Source of the DNA: Pontibacterium granulatum
GTDB lineage: Bacteria > Pseudomonadota > Gammaproteobacteria > Pseudomonadales > Balneatricaceae
Reading direction: 5' to 3'
Assembly: GCF_029961155.1 (NCBI RefSeq)
Contig: NZ_JASBRH010000005.1
Span: 1 to 64,000, forward strand
DNA length: 64,000 nucleotides
Shown here: in pieces, positions 25,805 through 35,250 of the stretch
Layout of the letters: each line of letters opens with the position of its first letter
How positions within the stretch are numbered: position 1 is the stretch's first letter
The notes under the pieces: model-generated
What the model saw: only the letters and a program-made list of their open reading frames with translations
What the model was told of the DNA's origin: nothing
The model's database searches: none
Made by a program: the position numbers and the translations under genes

Positions 25805-25996
25805 GTCACTTTGTGATTCTAAGCAGAGTGTTAAATGGGAAGTCGGTGCGGCTCATGATAAAGAGCTAATCCCGACACTGCCCCCGCAACGGTAGATCGG
25901 TTAAGTCGTTTTCAGATGCCACTGTGCGTAAGCATGGGAAGGTGAAGCGATGGAGCACAAGCTCACCGATGAGTCCGGATACCAGCCCGATCGGGA
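25805..25996 (+). promoter_or_regulatory. Cobalamin (adenosylcobalamin) riboswitch
   Basis: Ordered consensus blocks of the B12 aptamer are readable: GGGAAGTCGGTG (about 25838), ACTGCCCCCGCAACGGTAG, CCACTG, GGGAAGGTG, and the 3' box GATGAGTCCGGATACCAGCC. The aptamer ends about 110 bases before the first gene; it should switch the cobalt transporter and B12 genes off when cobalamin is plentiful. Confidence 0.92.
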
Positions 25997-26070
25997 AATG
26001 TTCAAGGTGTTGCGGAGGGCTTCACCGAGCGTCAGTGCAGTGATGCACAATTGTTGCTTATCCTCCCCAA

Positions 26071-26100
26071 CTCCGCCTGTTTTTGCTTTATCAGACGGAG
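26071..26100 (+). promoter_or_regulatory. RBS-sequestering hairpin, riboswitch expression platform
   Basis: CTCCGCCTG (26071-26079) pairs with CAGACGGAG (26092-26100), with one mismatch. The GGAG at 26097-26100 is the ribosome-binding site of the GTG start at 26108, so this stem should block translation when formed. Confidence 0.6.
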
Positions 26101-26107
26101 AATATTC

Positions 26108-26908
26108 GTGTTTAAACAGCTTAGCGTATCGCTAATTGCTGCCGGTTGCCTGTATGCAGGTGCTGCGCATGCGCATTTTCAGATGGTGTATACCCCGGAT
26201 CTATTGTTGGATCGTGGGGGTGAAATTACCCTGAAAACCCCGTTCACTCATCCTGCTGCCAGCGGACATGTGATGTCTGTTGATCAACCCGAAGCTTTTT
26301 ACCAGATCCGCAAAGGCAAAAAGACCGATCTGCTGCCAGCCCTGAAAGCGATTGACTGGTCCAGCGCGCAAAGTACGGGGCCCGCCTATGAAGCGGAGGC
26401 GCGTTTGCGTGGTTTGGGCGACAACATCTTTGTTTACAAAGCGGCCCCATATCTTGAAAAGGCAGAAGATAAATACATCCAGCAGATCACCAAAACCATC
26501 GTTAACGTAGGCGGCCTGCCGACTCAGTGGAACGAAGAGTTTGGCCTGGAAGCCGAGATTGTACCCCTCACTAAGCCCTATGCGATCTACGAAGGTGGCA
26601 CGTTCACCGGTGTGGTGAAAAGCGACGGTAAACCGGTACCGTTTGCAGAGATCGAAGTGGAGTACATCAACTACGAGCCTGATCTGGCGCGTAACAAATT
26701 CAACTCAACACCGACCGTCACCCCCCCTGCTGACGCGTTTGTCACTATGACGATGTACGCCGATGCCAACGGTACATTCACCTTTGGTCTTCCGAAGGCG
26801 GGCCAGTGGGGCTTCTGTGCTCTGGGGGTGGGGCCGGTGAAAAAGCATAAAGGCAAAGAACTGTCTCAGGATGCTGTGATCTGGGTTCAGGCCCATCCCA
26901 TCAAATAA
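26108..26908 (+). CDS. DUF4198 periplasmic protein, cobalt/nickel uptake (NikK-like)
   Basis: 266 residues from GTG 26108, chosen because it gives a clean signal peptide (MFKQLSVSLIAAGCLYAGAAHA-HF) and has GGAG 7 bases upstream. The mature protein starts HFQMVYTPDLLL and has the beta-rich DUF4198 pattern (TLKTPFTHPAASGHVM, PFAEIEVEYIN, GTFTFGLPKAGQWGF). DUF4198 proteins accompany ECF cobalt or nickel transporters, where they are thought to capture or deliver metal outside the membrane. First gene of the riboswitch-controlled operon, 13 bp before cbiM. Confidence 0.85.
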   Translation: MFKQLSVSLIAAGCLYAGAAHAHFQMVYTPDLLLDRGGEITLKTPFTHPAASGHVMSVDQPEAFYQIRKGKKTDLLPALKAIDWSSAQSTGPAYEAEARLRGLGDNIFVYKAAPYLEKAEDKYIQQITKTIVNVGGLPTQWNEEFGLEAEIVPLTKPYAIYEGGTFTGVVKSDGKPVPFAEIEVEYINYEPDLARNKFNSTPTVTPPADAFVTMTMYADANGTFTFGLPKAGQWGFCALGVGPVKKHKGKELSQDAVIWVQAHPIK

Positions 26909-26921
26909 GAGGGTGTAAGCC

Positions 26922-27542
26922 ATGCATATTGTTGATGGAGCGTTGTCCGGACTTGTTCTGGCTTCCGGTGCTGCTTTAGCCGCCGGTGGCGTCGCGTACG
27001 GCCTGAAAAAACTGGATTACGACCACCTGCCACAGGTAGGTGTGCTTTCGGCGGCATTTTTCGTTGCGTCCTACATTCACCTGCCGGTGGGATTTTCCAG
27101 TGTACACCTGATTCTTAACGGGTTAATCGGCCTGGCCCTTGGCTGGGCCGCTTTTCCCGCACTGCTGGTTGCCTTGGTGTTACAAGCAGTGTTTTTTGGG
27201 TTTGGTGGCTTTCTGGTGTTGGGTGTAAATACTTTCAATATCGCGCTGCCCGCTGTACTCATGTTTTACCTCTGTCGCCACGGTATCACCGCTGCATCAC
27301 CTAAGATCGCCGGGATCTGGGGCGCAGTGGGTGGAGCCGGGGCCGTTGCGCTCACCACATTTATGGTTGCGGGAAGCCTCGCCTTGTCCGGCGAAGCATT
27401 CTGGCTGGCAGCGAAAGCCACACTGATTGCCCATATCCCTGTGATGTTGGTTGAGGGTTTTGTGACGGCCGCCGCGGTATTGTTGATCCGCAAGGTGAAA
27501 CCGGAATTCCTGAATATTTCTGAGGATTGGCAGGATGCGTAA
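26922..27542 (+). CDS. cbiM: ECF cobalt transporter S component CbiM
   Basis: 206 residues. Starts MHIVDG: in CbiM the first residues (Met1, His2) help bind the metal, and the start is fixed by this motif. Six or seven membrane helices follow; the second conserved histidine lies in HLPVGFSSVHLILNGLIG. Overlaps the next gene by 8 bp. Forms the substrate-binding membrane component of the CbiM-CbiL-CbiQ-CbiO complex; cobalt is favoured by the B12 context, though nickel cannot be excluded. Confidence 0.92.
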   Translation: MHIVDGALSGLVLASGAALAAGGVAYGLKKLDYDHLPQVGVLSAAFFVASYIHLPVGFSSVHLILNGLIGLALGWAAFPALLVALVLQAVFFGFGGFLVLGVNTFNIALPAVLMFYLCRHGITAASPKIAGIWGAVGGAGAVALTTFMVAGSLALSGEAFWLAAKATLIAHIPVMLVEGFVTAAAVLLIRKVKPEFLNISEDWQDA

Positions 27543-28128
27543 CTCCGTTCTGTTGGCGTTGGTCCTTAACGCTGCCCTGAGCGTTCCGGCGTTTGGCCAC
27601 AACGTGGTGGGCGGAGTCTATGCAATTGGCAACACCATTGAAGGTGAGGTGGGCTTTTCCAACGGCGATATGGCCAAAGCGGGCATCGTGGTCCAAGTGC
27701 GTAACGCGACCGGTAACCTGATCGGTGAAAGTGTGATCGAAGATGAAGGGCTGTTTGCCTTCGATGCGACAAAACGCATCGACCACTACTTTTATGCAGA
27801 CCTGAGTGCTGGGCATGTTTTGGAGTTAGTGCTGCCAGCCGATGAGTTGCCAGCGACATTGCCAGGTGGCTCTGCACCGATCACCAAGTCGAGCGTCGCA
27901 GCCAGTAGCGCATCGATGAAAGGCGTTGATCAGGTGGCATTGGAGCAAATGATCGAGAAGGCCGTGGCTAAACAAGTGAAACCCTTGCGTAAAGAGTTGG
28001 CCGCTTACAAAGAGAAAGCCAGCTTACAGGACGTGTTAGGCGGTATCGGTTACATCTTTGGTCTGGTTGGACTCGGAATCTGGCTGCGTCAGCGTAAGCA
28101 GGAAAAGAATCGTGCCTCAGTTTCTTGA
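27535..28128 (+). CDS. CbiL/NikL-type accessory protein of the cobalt ECF transporter
   Basis: 197 residues with a signal peptide (MRNSVLLALVLNAALSVPAFG-HN), an extracytoplasmic beta-sandwich (GGVYAIGNTIEGEVGFSNGD, then a cna-like VRNATGNLIGE), an Ala/Gln/Lys-rich linker, and a C-terminal membrane helix (GGIGYIFGLVGLGIWL) with a basic tail. It occupies the place of CbiN in the usual CbiMNQO order but is longer, like NikL/CbiL fusion-type components. Histidine directly after the predicted cleavage site may bind metal. Confidence 0.72.
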   Translation: MRNSVLLALVLNAALSVPAFGHNVVGGVYAIGNTIEGEVGFSNGDMAKAGIVVQVRNATGNLIGESVIEDEGLFAFDATKRIDHYFYADLSAGHVLELVLPADELPATLPGGSAPITKSSVAASSASMKGVDQVALEQMIEKAVAKQVKPLRKELAAYKEKASLQDVLGGIGYIFGLVGLGIWLRQRKQEKNRASVS

Positions 28129-28894
28129 GCACAGCGGTACCAGCTGGAAGGGGCAGCGACTGAAACACGCTCAGTCGCCGATCGATCGTATTGATCCGCG
28201 GGTACGTGTGATTGTGGCCTTTCTGTTTGCGTTGGTGGTTGTGAGCTCGTCTCGGTTCAGTGTGTTGTTGGCTGGGTTGGGTACAGCGCTGTTGTTGGCG
28301 GGTTTGGCTCATCTGAATTTCAAACGCACGTTGCGCCGGGTGGTCGCGATGGACATGTTCATGATCTTTCTGGTCATCATGCTGCCCTTTACCACGCCGG
28401 GTGAAGCACTGTTTACCCTGGCCGGGATTCCGGCAAGCACAGAAGGGATGATGCATGCATTCCAGATTGCATTGAAAGCCAATGCGGTTGTGCTGTGTCT
28501 GCTGTCGCTGGTTGGAACCATGAGTGCCACAACCTTAGGGCATGCGCTTGCGCGACTGCATGTGCCGGACAAACTGGTGCACCTGCTGCTATTTACCGTG
28601 CGTTATCTGGACGTGATCGGTCAGGAATATAAACGGATGCGTCGGGCGATGCAGGCGCGGGCGTTTGTACTGCGCTCCGACCGCCACACCTGGTGCTCAA
28701 TTGGTTATTTGGTGGGGATGCTACTGGTGCGCTCACTTGAACGTTCAGAGCGGATCGCGGATGCGATGAAATGCCGTGGTTATAACGGACGCTTCTACCT
28801 GTTGGATGAGATGGTGCTGACGCGGCCCGACTTTGTATTTATTCCACTTTGCACGCTGGTTCTGGGTGCGTTAACCGGACTTAGTTTTATATGA
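28112..28894 (+). CDS. cbiQ: ECF cobalt transporter T component CbiQ
   Basis: 260 residues from GTG 28112, overlapping the previous gene by 17 bp. Five or so membrane helices and the coupling motif near the end (RRAMQARAF and the second AMKCRGYNGRF) that contact the ATPase, in the Ala-Arg-Gly form typical of EcfT proteins. Overlaps cbiO by four bases. Confidence 0.9.
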   Translation: MPQFLEHSGTSWKGQRLKHAQSPIDRIDPRVRVIVAFLFALVVVSSSRFSVLLAGLGTALLLAGLAHLNFKRTLRRVVAMDMFMIFLVIMLPFTTPGEALFTLAGIPASTEGMMHAFQIALKANAVVLCLLSLVGTMSATTLGHALARLHVPDKLVHLLLFTVRYLDVIGQEYKRMRRAMQARAFVLRSDRHTWCSIGYLVGMLLVRSLERSERIADAMKCRGYNGRFYLLDEMVLTRPDFVFIPLCTLVLGALTGLSFI

Positions 28895-29589
28895 CGGCGT
28901 TAATCGAAACCCGCAAGCTGTTTTACCGGTACTCGCGTCGTGGTGTGGTGTTGGACAAGGTGGATTTCACACTTTACCCGGGTGAGCGAGTCGCGCTAAC
29001 CGGTGCCAATGGCGCGGGTAAAACCACGTTTTTGCATCTGCTGGTAGGTCTGAAGAAGGCTAAGGGCGGTGAGGTCCATGCTTTTGGTCAGTTGCGAAAC
29101 GAAGAGAAAGCGTTCGTTGAAGTGCGCGCGCGGGCAGGCTTTCTGTTTCAGGATCCCGACGACCAACTGTTCTGTCCAACTGTGTTGGAGGATGTAGCCT
29201 TTGGTCCGCTCAATCTGGGTAAGTCCCGCGATGAGGCGTTGCAGCTCGCGAGGGAGACTTTGGCATCTCTGGGAATGGAAGGTTTCGAAGAGCGTGTGAC
29301 CCATCAACTCTCGGGCGGTGAAAAGCGGATGATCACCTTGGCTTGTGTGCTGGCGATGAAACCGGATGTACTGTTGCTGGATGAACCCAGCAATGCGTTG
29401 GACACCGAGGCACGCAGACGTTTGTTGGACACACTTAAATCCTTGCCCCACGCGATGATCATTATTTCCCATGATGATGAGTTCCTGAGAGAGCTGGAAA
29501 CCCGGCGGGTTCGTCTGTCGGATGCCACGCTGGTTGAAGAGTCTATCCAGCAAGGTGTAGCGGTGATAACTGATGCAGAGGTCGCGTAA
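28891..29589 (+). CDS. cbiO: ECF cobalt transporter ATPase CbiO
   Basis: 232 residues. Walker A GANGAGKTT (about residue 38), Q-loop FLFQDPDDQLFCPTV (typical of EcfA/CbiO), signature LSGGEKRM (about 140), Walker B VLLLDEPSNALD (about 164) and H-loop IISHDDEFL. Powers the transporter. Its stop shares a base with the next start (TAATG), suggesting coupled translation with the ChlI-ChlD-like gene. Confidence 0.94.
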   Translation: MTALIETRKLFYRYSRRGVVLDKVDFTLYPGERVALTGANGAGKTTFLHLLVGLKKAKGGEVHAFGQLRNEEKAFVEVRARAGFLFQDPDDQLFCPTVLEDVAFGPLNLGKSRDEALQLARETLASLGMEGFEERVTHQLSGGEKRMITLACVLAMKPDVLLLDEPSNALDTEARRRLLDTLKSLPHAMIIISHDDEFLRELETRRVRLSDATLVEESIQQGVAVITDAEVA

Positions 29590-31313
29590 TGACTGAGCTT
29601 CATTTTCCGTTTTCTGCGGTGAGCGGACAGGATGAGTTTAAACTGGCCTTGATCCTTGCCGCTGTAAACCCGGCCATCGGCGGGGTGGTGATCAGCGGCC
29701 CTCGCGGGTCAGCGAAATCCACGCTGGCACGGGGACTCGCAGATCTATTGCCCGTAACGGAATCCGAACAGGCGCCCGAATTCGTTACCCTGCCGCTGGG
29801 CACCAGCGAAGAGATGTTGCTGGGCACGCTGGATTTGCAGCGTGTGTTGGACGATCAAAATGTCGCGTTTCGTCCCGGCTTGTTGAGCAAAGCGCACGGG
29901 GGCGTGCTCTATGTGGACGAAGTCAATCTGCTGCCAGATCATCTGGTCGACCAGCTTTTAGATGTTGTTGCGAGTGGTGTGAACCGCGTGGAGCGCGACG
30001 GTATCAGCCACCGCCACCCGGCTCGCTTCTTGCTGATCGGAACCATGAATCCGGAAGAAGGGGAGTTACGTCCCCAGCTGCACGACCGATTCGGGCTCTG
30101 TGTGGAGTTGGACAATCAATACAGCCCGCAGGAACGGGTTGAGATTGTGAAGTCCCGTGAAGACTTTGATCGTAATCCAGCAGGGTTTTGTGGTCAGTAT
30201 GCTGATGAGCAGGGAGAACTCCTCGACAGGATAGGTAATGCGCGTCTTTGTCTGAAAGACGTTGTCTGCAACGATGATTTACGGCTGGAGATTGCCGAAC
30301 GCTGCAGCATTGCTCAGGTTGATGGGCTGCGCGCAGATATTGTTTGGTGCCGAGCAGCACTTGCTCATGCAGCGTGGTTGGGGCGCAACCAGGTAACAAC
30401 CCACGATATCGATGCGGTCGAATCCCTGGTGTTGGCTCATCGGCGTAAATCGCCTGTGGAGAATAATCCAAGGCCGCCAGCGCCGCCGTCACCTCCACAA
30501 GGTGGTTTTAAGCGGCCAGAAGCTAGCCATCGTCCGCAATCCAAGCAGCAAAACAACTCAAAAAGTGAGCGGGAAGGTGACTGGGGCAGTATGGCGCCGC
30601 AACAACAGCGAAGTGGAGCGCTTGATTCTTTTGACGCAACCGCGACTAACTCCCCTAACCTGGCGGCTGCGAATCAGGTAGTTTCCGATCTGGCAGGGCG
30701 CACGCCGGGGCAGGCAGCGAAGGGCAATCATCGCAGTGCTAGAGATAGCCACAAACCTCACTGGTTCACCACTCTGGTCGCCAACACCGGTATCTGGCCA
30801 CCAAAAGCGCTGAAATTCCAGAAAGTCCGTGCAGGTCAGTCTTTCCTTCATCTGGTGCTATTGGATACCTCGGCTTCTACGCTGACACAGGGGCCTGAAT
30901 CAATGGGAAAAGCTGCTGTACTGAAAATTGCTGAGCAGGCATATCTGCAACGTGAGCAGTTGTCGATTTTTGGTTTTGGTAACGGCCAGGTCGAGAACCT
31001 GCTGCCAAAAGTACGGGCGCCAAAAGAGCTGAAGAACTGGCTAGACAGCCTGCCAGCGGGAGGTGGAACACCGATGCGTGCTGCGCTGGAACAGGTGCAA
31101 AGCTACTTGAGCAAAGCGACCAGACAAAACCCGGCACTAAAGATTCGTACCTACATCATCACCGATGGTCGAACCAGCGCCCATCTTGATGATGTTGCGC
31201 TACCCGGAGAAACCGTGCTGATCGACATCGAACAAAGTGCAGTTAAACGTGGGCGTGGTGCGCAACTGGCTGTAGAACTCAATGCGCAATACCTGCCGCT
31301 ACCGGCCGTATGA
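29589..31313 (+). CDS. ChlI-ChlD-like AAA+ / VWA protein, partner of CobN
   Basis: 574 residues. N-terminal AAA+ module with Walker A GPRGSAKST (about residue 37), Walker B VLYVDEVNLL and LIGTMNPEEGELRPQLHDRFG, as in magnesium-chelatase ChlI. A low-complexity Pro/Gln/Ser linker (about 285-380) precedes a VWA domain with a MIDAS DTSAS (about 425). Metal-chelatase ATPases of this fusion type substitute for CobS-CobT in cobaltochelatases built on CobN. Its place before cobO and in an operon that also holds cobN supports this. No separate cobS or aerobic cobT is present. Confidence 0.85.
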   Translation: MTELHFPFSAVSGQDEFKLALILAAVNPAIGGVVISGPRGSAKSTLARGLADLLPVTESEQAPEFVTLPLGTSEEMLLGTLDLQRVLDDQNVAFRPGLLSKAHGGVLYVDEVNLLPDHLVDQLLDVVASGVNRVERDGISHRHPARFLLIGTMNPEEGELRPQLHDRFGLCVELDNQYSPQERVEIVKSREDFDRNPAGFCGQYADEQGELLDRIGNARLCLKDVVCNDDLRLEIAERCSIAQVDGLRADIVWCRAALAHAAWLGRNQVTTHDIDAVESLVLAHRRKSPVENNPRPPAPPSPPQGGFKRPEASHRPQSKQQNNSKSEREGDWGSMAPQQQRSGALDSFDATATNSPNLAAANQVVSDLAGRTPGQAAKGNHRSARDSHKPHWFTTLVANTGIWPPKALKFQKVRAGQSFLHLVLLDTSASTLTQGPESMGKAAVLKIAEQAYLQREQLSIFGFGNGQVENLLPKVRAPKELKNWLDSLPAGGGTPMRAALEQVQSYLSKATRQNPALKIRTYIITDGRTSAHLDDVALPGETVLIDIEQSAVKRGRGAQLAVELNAQYLPLPAV

Positions 31314-31329
31314 TCCAGGAGCAACGAAT

Positions 31330-31920
31330 ATGACGATGACCCATCAAGAACGGATGGCGCGTAAGAAGGAAGTGATCGACGCACGAATCGCCAAGGCGAC
31401 CGAGGAGCGTGGCGTGCTGATCCTGCTGAAAGGCAACGGCAAAGGTAAAAGCAGTTCCGCGTTTGGCACCATGGCACGTGCAGTTGGGCATGGACAGCGC
31501 GCTGCGGTCGTTCAGTTCAGCAAAGGACGCCTGGAAACAGGTGAATACAAGCTGTTTAAGGATCATCCGCAGATCGATTGGTACGTGATGGGGCACGGTT
31601 TTACCTGGGAAACCCAGGACCGTGACCGGGACACTGAAGCAGCGGAGAAGGCCTGGGCGAAGGCGCAAGAGATCCTGCAGGATGATCAGTATGGCATCGT
31701 GGTGTTTGACGAAATGAGCTACATGTTTAAGTACAAGTACCTGGCGCTGGAACCGGTACTGCAAGCGCTGCAGGCACGCCCAACGATGCAGCATGTAATC
31801 ATCACCGGTCGTGTTATGCCGGATGGCTTGGTGGAGATCGCCGATACCATCAGCAGCATCCGTGACGAAGGACACGCGTTCCGTAAAGGTGTGAAAGCAC
31901 AGGCGGGGATCGAATACTGA
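31330..31920 (+). CDS. cobO: Cob(I)yrinic acid a,c-diamide adenosyltransferase
   Basis: 196 residues from ATG 31330 (GGAG upstream). Family BtuR/CobO: Walker-like GNGKGKSSSAFG near residue 35, VVQFSKGRLETGEY, VVFDEMSYMFKYKYL and VIITGR. Adds the adenosyl group to the reduced corrinoid. Earlier starts in the same frame overlap the previous gene and are not needed. Overlaps the next gene by one base. Confidence 0.94.
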   Translation: MTMTHQERMARKKEVIDARIAKATEERGVLILLKGNGKGKSSSAFGTMARAVGHGQRAAVVQFSKGRLETGEYKLFKDHPQIDWYVMGHGFTWETQDRDRDTEAAEKAWAKAQEILQDDQYGIVVFDEMSYMFKYKYLALEPVLQALQARPTMQHVIITGRVMPDGLVEIADTISSIRDEGHAFRKGVKAQAGIEY

Positions 31921-33257
31921 TGGCAGACCAACCGCAATCCGCCCGCTGCCCGGCGTTGTTTCTGGCCGCACCCAGTTCCGGTGCCGGTAAAACCACCATT
32001 ACCGCTGCACTGGCGCGTAACTTTCGCCAGCAGGGTAAGGTGGTACGTGTCTTTAAGACCGGTCCCGACTATCTCGATCCGCAGATTCTGGCGCAAGCTT
32101 CCGGGGAACCGGTCGAGCAACTGGATATGTGGATGGCCGGTGAGGCCTACTGCCAGCAGAAACTGTACGAAGCCGCCTTGGAAGCCGACCTGATCCTGGT
32201 TGAAGGTGTGATGGGGATGTTCGACGGTGAACCGTCCAGCGCCGATCTGGCCGCGCGCTTTAGCATCCCGATGGCGATTGTGATGGATGTAAAAGGGATG
32301 GCGCAGACTGCCGCAGCGGTTGCGTTGGGTCTGGCCAACTTCCGTGATGACATTACCGTGGCCGGTCTGATTGCTAACAGCTGCGGTACCGAACGTCATG
32401 CTCAGCTGATACGCGATGCGTTGCCGCCAGAATTACCGTTGCTGGCGACCTTACCACGTGATCCTGATGTGGCACTGCCCGAGCGTCACCTGGGCCTGGT
32501 CCAAGCGGACGAGGTGCGCGAAGAGCTGGAACTGCGCTTCAACCGAGGAGCTGAGTGGATTGACGGAAATGCGATCACTGAGTTGCCATCCGAGGTGGAG
32601 TTTGCCAGCGCAGAGGTTAAACCAGCTGAGCCGCTACTAAGTGGCAAACGGATCGGCGTAGCTAAAGATGCCGCGTTCAGCTTTATCTATGACGCCAACC
32701 TGCGCCTGCTAACCGAAATGGGTGCTGAGTATCACTTTTTTTCGCCCCTCACCGATTCTGAATTGCCGGATGTGGACGCGCTCTGGTTACCGGGCGGATA
32801 TCCGGAACTGCATGCGGCGCATCTGAGCAGCAATAAGCCGATGCTGGAGGCGATCCAGGCGTTCCATCGACAGGGGAAACCGGTATTGGCGGAGTGCGGC
32901 GGATTTCTGTACTGCCTGCAGACGCTGACCGACCTGGAAGAGCAGCAATACCCGATGGTCGGTTTGTTGACCGGTCATGGTGCGATGCGCGGCAAACGTG
33001 GCTGTCAGGGTATGCAGACAGCGCAACTGCCGGAAGGTGACGTCCGTGCCCATGCCCACCACCGTTCCCGTTGCTTTGCTATGGACGAACCGATTGCTCA
33101 TGGCAAACGTCAACGCCACCCCGCCCCCGGGGAACCGATCTTCCGTGACGGCAGTGTAACCGCCAGTTACCTGCACCTGTTTTTCCCATCCAATCCAGCA
33201 GCGATTGCAGCGATTTTCAGTGGGCAGTTTGAGAAATGTGGAGCGCACACCGAATAG
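31920..33257 (+). CDS. cbiA: Cobyrinic acid a,c-diamide synthase
   Basis: 445 residues (cobB/cbiA). N-terminal ATP-binding domain with PSSGAGKTT (about residue 18) and VEGVMGMFDGEPSS; C-terminal glutamine amidotransferase domain with the nucleophile cysteine in VLAECGGFLY (about 324) and downstream histidine in ASYLHLFF. Amidates the a and c acetate side chains. TGATG coupling with cobO. Confidence 0.94.
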   Translation: MADQPQSARCPALFLAAPSSGAGKTTITAALARNFRQQGKVVRVFKTGPDYLDPQILAQASGEPVEQLDMWMAGEAYCQQKLYEAALEADLILVEGVMGMFDGEPSSADLAARFSIPMAIVMDVKGMAQTAAAVALGLANFRDDITVAGLIANSCGTERHAQLIRDALPPELPLLATLPRDPDVALPERHLGLVQADEVREELELRFNRGAEWIDGNAITELPSEVEFASAEVKPAEPLLSGKRIGVAKDAAFSFIYDANLRLLTEMGAEYHFFSPLTDSELPDVDALWLPGGYPELHAAHLSSNKPMLEAIQAFHRQGKPVLAECGGFLYCLQTLTDLEEQQYPMVGLLTGHGAMRGKRGCQGMQTAQLPEGDVRAHAHHRSRCFAMDEPIAHGKRQRHPAPGEPIFRDGSVTASYLHLFFPSNPAAIAAIFSGQFEKCGAHTE

Positions 33258-33260
33258 ATT

Positions 33261-34376
33261 ATGTGGCCTGAAAGTTCTGAATCACCTAAACCTCTGCGTT
33301 CTGGTTTAACGACCGGGGCATGCGCGACCGCCTGTTGTGTGGCTGCCGTGCGGGCATTGTTGGCCGGAAAACAGCCTGCAGCGGTTGAGGTAAACCTGCC
33401 AGCCAAAGGCAACAAACCGAGCAAGCAGGTGGAGATGGTGATTGAAGAATATCAGGCGCTGGACAATGGCATCCGCACTTCAACGATCAAGGATGCGGGC
33501 GATGATCCCGATGTAACCCATGGTTCAACGGTATTTGTAGAGCTACGCCTGACCGAGGCACCAGGAGTGGTGTTCAAGGCTGCATCTGGTGTAGGGACGG
33601 TAACCCGCGAGGGATTGATGCTGGCGGTCGGCGAGCCTGCGATAAATCCGGTTCCACGCAAAATGATGACTGAGCATCTGACGAATGCCGCCTATACCTA
33701 CGGCTATGAGGGTGGCTTTGAGGTCTCAGTGGGTGTGGAAGGTGGTGATCAGATCGCCTTAAAAACCATGAACCCGAAGCTTGGGATCGTGGGAGGACTG
33801 TCCATTCTGGGTACAACCGGCATTGTTCGGCCGTATTCCTGTTCTGCCTATATTGCGTCGATCCATCAGGGCATCGATGTGGCATACACAAACGGGATGA
33901 ACCACATCGCCGCAACCACCGGTTCAACCAGTGAAGCGGCGATCAAAACAGAGTACGACCTGCCAGAGATGGCGCTGATCGAGATGGGCGATTTTGTCGG
34001 TGCGGTGATGAAACACCTGAAAAAGGCACCAGTCGCAAAACTCACCATCTGCGGCGGTTTTGGCAAGATCAGCAAACTGGCGAAGGGGCATATGGATCTG
34101 AACAGCCGAGCCTCCAGCATCGACCTGGAACATCTGGCTCTCTTGGCCGCAGGTGCGGGAGCCGATGAGGCATTGCAGGATAAGGTCAGACAGAGCAACA
34201 CCAGTATTCAGGCGTTGAAAGCATGCCAGGTGGCCGCGGTGGATTTGGCGGCGGAGGTATGTCGAGCAGCCTGGTTGCAGGCGCGCAAGGTGATGCCCGC
34301 TCAGGTTGAGTTGGAGGTTTGGGCGGTGGATCGAAAGGGCAACGTTGTTGGTTGCTACAAAGGTGAAGCGAAATGA
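33261..34376 (+). CDS. cbiD: Cobalt-precorrin-5B (C1)-methyltransferase
   Basis: 371 residues. CbiD signatures: [18 protein letters not shown] at the N-terminus, [40 protein letters not shown] and [12 protein letters not shown] region. Catalyses C1 methylation after extrusion of the two-carbon fragment in the early-cobalt route; it is the hallmark of that route, since the late route uses CobF instead. Overlaps cobK by four bases. Confidence 0.94.
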   Translation: MWPESSESPKPLRSGLTTGACATACCVAAVRALLAGKQPAAVEVNLPAKGNKPSKQVEMVIEEYQALDNGIRTSTIKDAGDDPDVTHGSTVFVELRLTEAPGVVFKAASGVGTVTREGLMLAVGEPAINPVPRKMMTEHLTNAAYTYGYEGGFEVSVGVEGGDQIALKTMNPKLGIVGGLSILGTTGIVRPYSCSAYIASIHQGIDVAYTNGMNHIAATTGSTSEAAIKTEYDLPEMALIEMGDFVGAVMKHLKKAPVAKLTICGGFGKISKLAKGHMDLNSRASSIDLEHLALLAAGAGADEALQDKVRQSNTSIQALKACQVAAVDLAAEVCRAAWLQARKVMPAQVELEVWAVDRKGNVVGCYKGEAK

Positions 34377-35146
34377 AAAAACTGTTGCTGCTGGGGGGGA
34401 CCGCTGATGCCCGCCATATAACAAAGGCATTACTCGAAATGAGCTGTGTGCCAACGCGATCGCTGCAGATCGTGTACAGCGTTGCTGGCCTGGTACGCAC
34501 GCCGAAGCTTCCCTGCGAAGTGCTTATAGGTGGGTTCAGCCAGTTTGGTGGTTTGGCAACGTACATTCGTGATCAGAAAATTGATGCGATTTTGGATGTA
34601 ACCCATCCCTTTGCCGCGACGATGAGCAGCACCACTGTTTCGGTAGCAAAAGACCTGGGGATTCCATGCTGGCGTTTCCATCGGCCCGAATGGCAGAAAC
34701 AACCGGCTGATAAATGGCGGTTGTTTGATGATTGGCAGACGCTGATTCCGACACTGGCAGCAAAACAGAGTGTATTGCTGACCGCAGGGCAGCTGACCCA
34801 GGACGCAATGGATCAATTGGTTACACAAGCCAATGAAGGCCAGCGACTGATCCTGCGTACCGCGGCCCCGCCTCGGGTGGAATTGCCCGATTCGGTGGAG
34901 TGGATTAAAGGGATTGGCCCGTTCCGGCTGGAAAGTGAGCGGGCGCTGTTTCAACACTACGGCGTTGATGCCCTGGTCACGAAGAACAGTGGCGGGGTAT
35001 CTACAGAAGCCAAGTTGCACGCCGCACGGGAATTGGGTGTTGAGGTGTTCATGTTGCAGCGCCCGGAGCTACCCGATGCTGACCAGCAGTTCAGTGATAT
35101 CGCCGAAGGAGTGGCGGTAATCAGGGATTGGATGAAAAACGCTTAA
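34373..35146 (+). CDS. cobK: (Cobalt-)precorrin-6A reductase
   Basis: 257 residues (cobK/cbiJ). [20 protein letters not shown] start, DATHPFA-like [13 protein letters not shown], and [14 protein letters not shown] near the end, all family markers. Reduces the macrocycle with NADPH. A 104-bp gap holding a REP pair follows before cobH. Confidence 0.9.
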   Translation: MKKLLLLGGTADARHITKALLEMSCVPTRSLQIVYSVAGLVRTPKLPCEVLIGGFSQFGGLATYIRDQKIDAILDVTHPFAATMSSTTVSVAKDLGIPCWRFHRPEWQKQPADKWRLFDDWQTLIPTLAAKQSVLLTAGQLTQDAMDQLVTQANEGQRLILRTAAPPRVELPDSVEWIKGIGPFRLESERALFQHYGVDALVTKNSGGVSTEAKLHAARELGVEVFMLQRPELPDADQQFSDIAEGVAVIRDWMKNA

Positions 35147-35157
35147 ACCGCAAGACA

Positions 35158-35221
35158 TGTCGCCCTCAGAGCGGGCTGCTACGAAGCATTGAATCTGTAG
35201 CAGCGGGCTCTGACCGCGACA
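35158..35221. repeat. Inverted pair of GTAG REPs inside the B12 operon
   Basis: Minus-strand unit GTAGCAGCCCGCTCTGAG (35182-35158) and plus-strand unit GTAGCAGCGGGCTCTGAC (35197-35221) face each other between cobK and cobH. The short unit resembles pseudomonad REPs. Confidence 0.65.
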
Positions 35222-35250
35222 AACAAACTAATTTTATCGGAACTTCAAAC

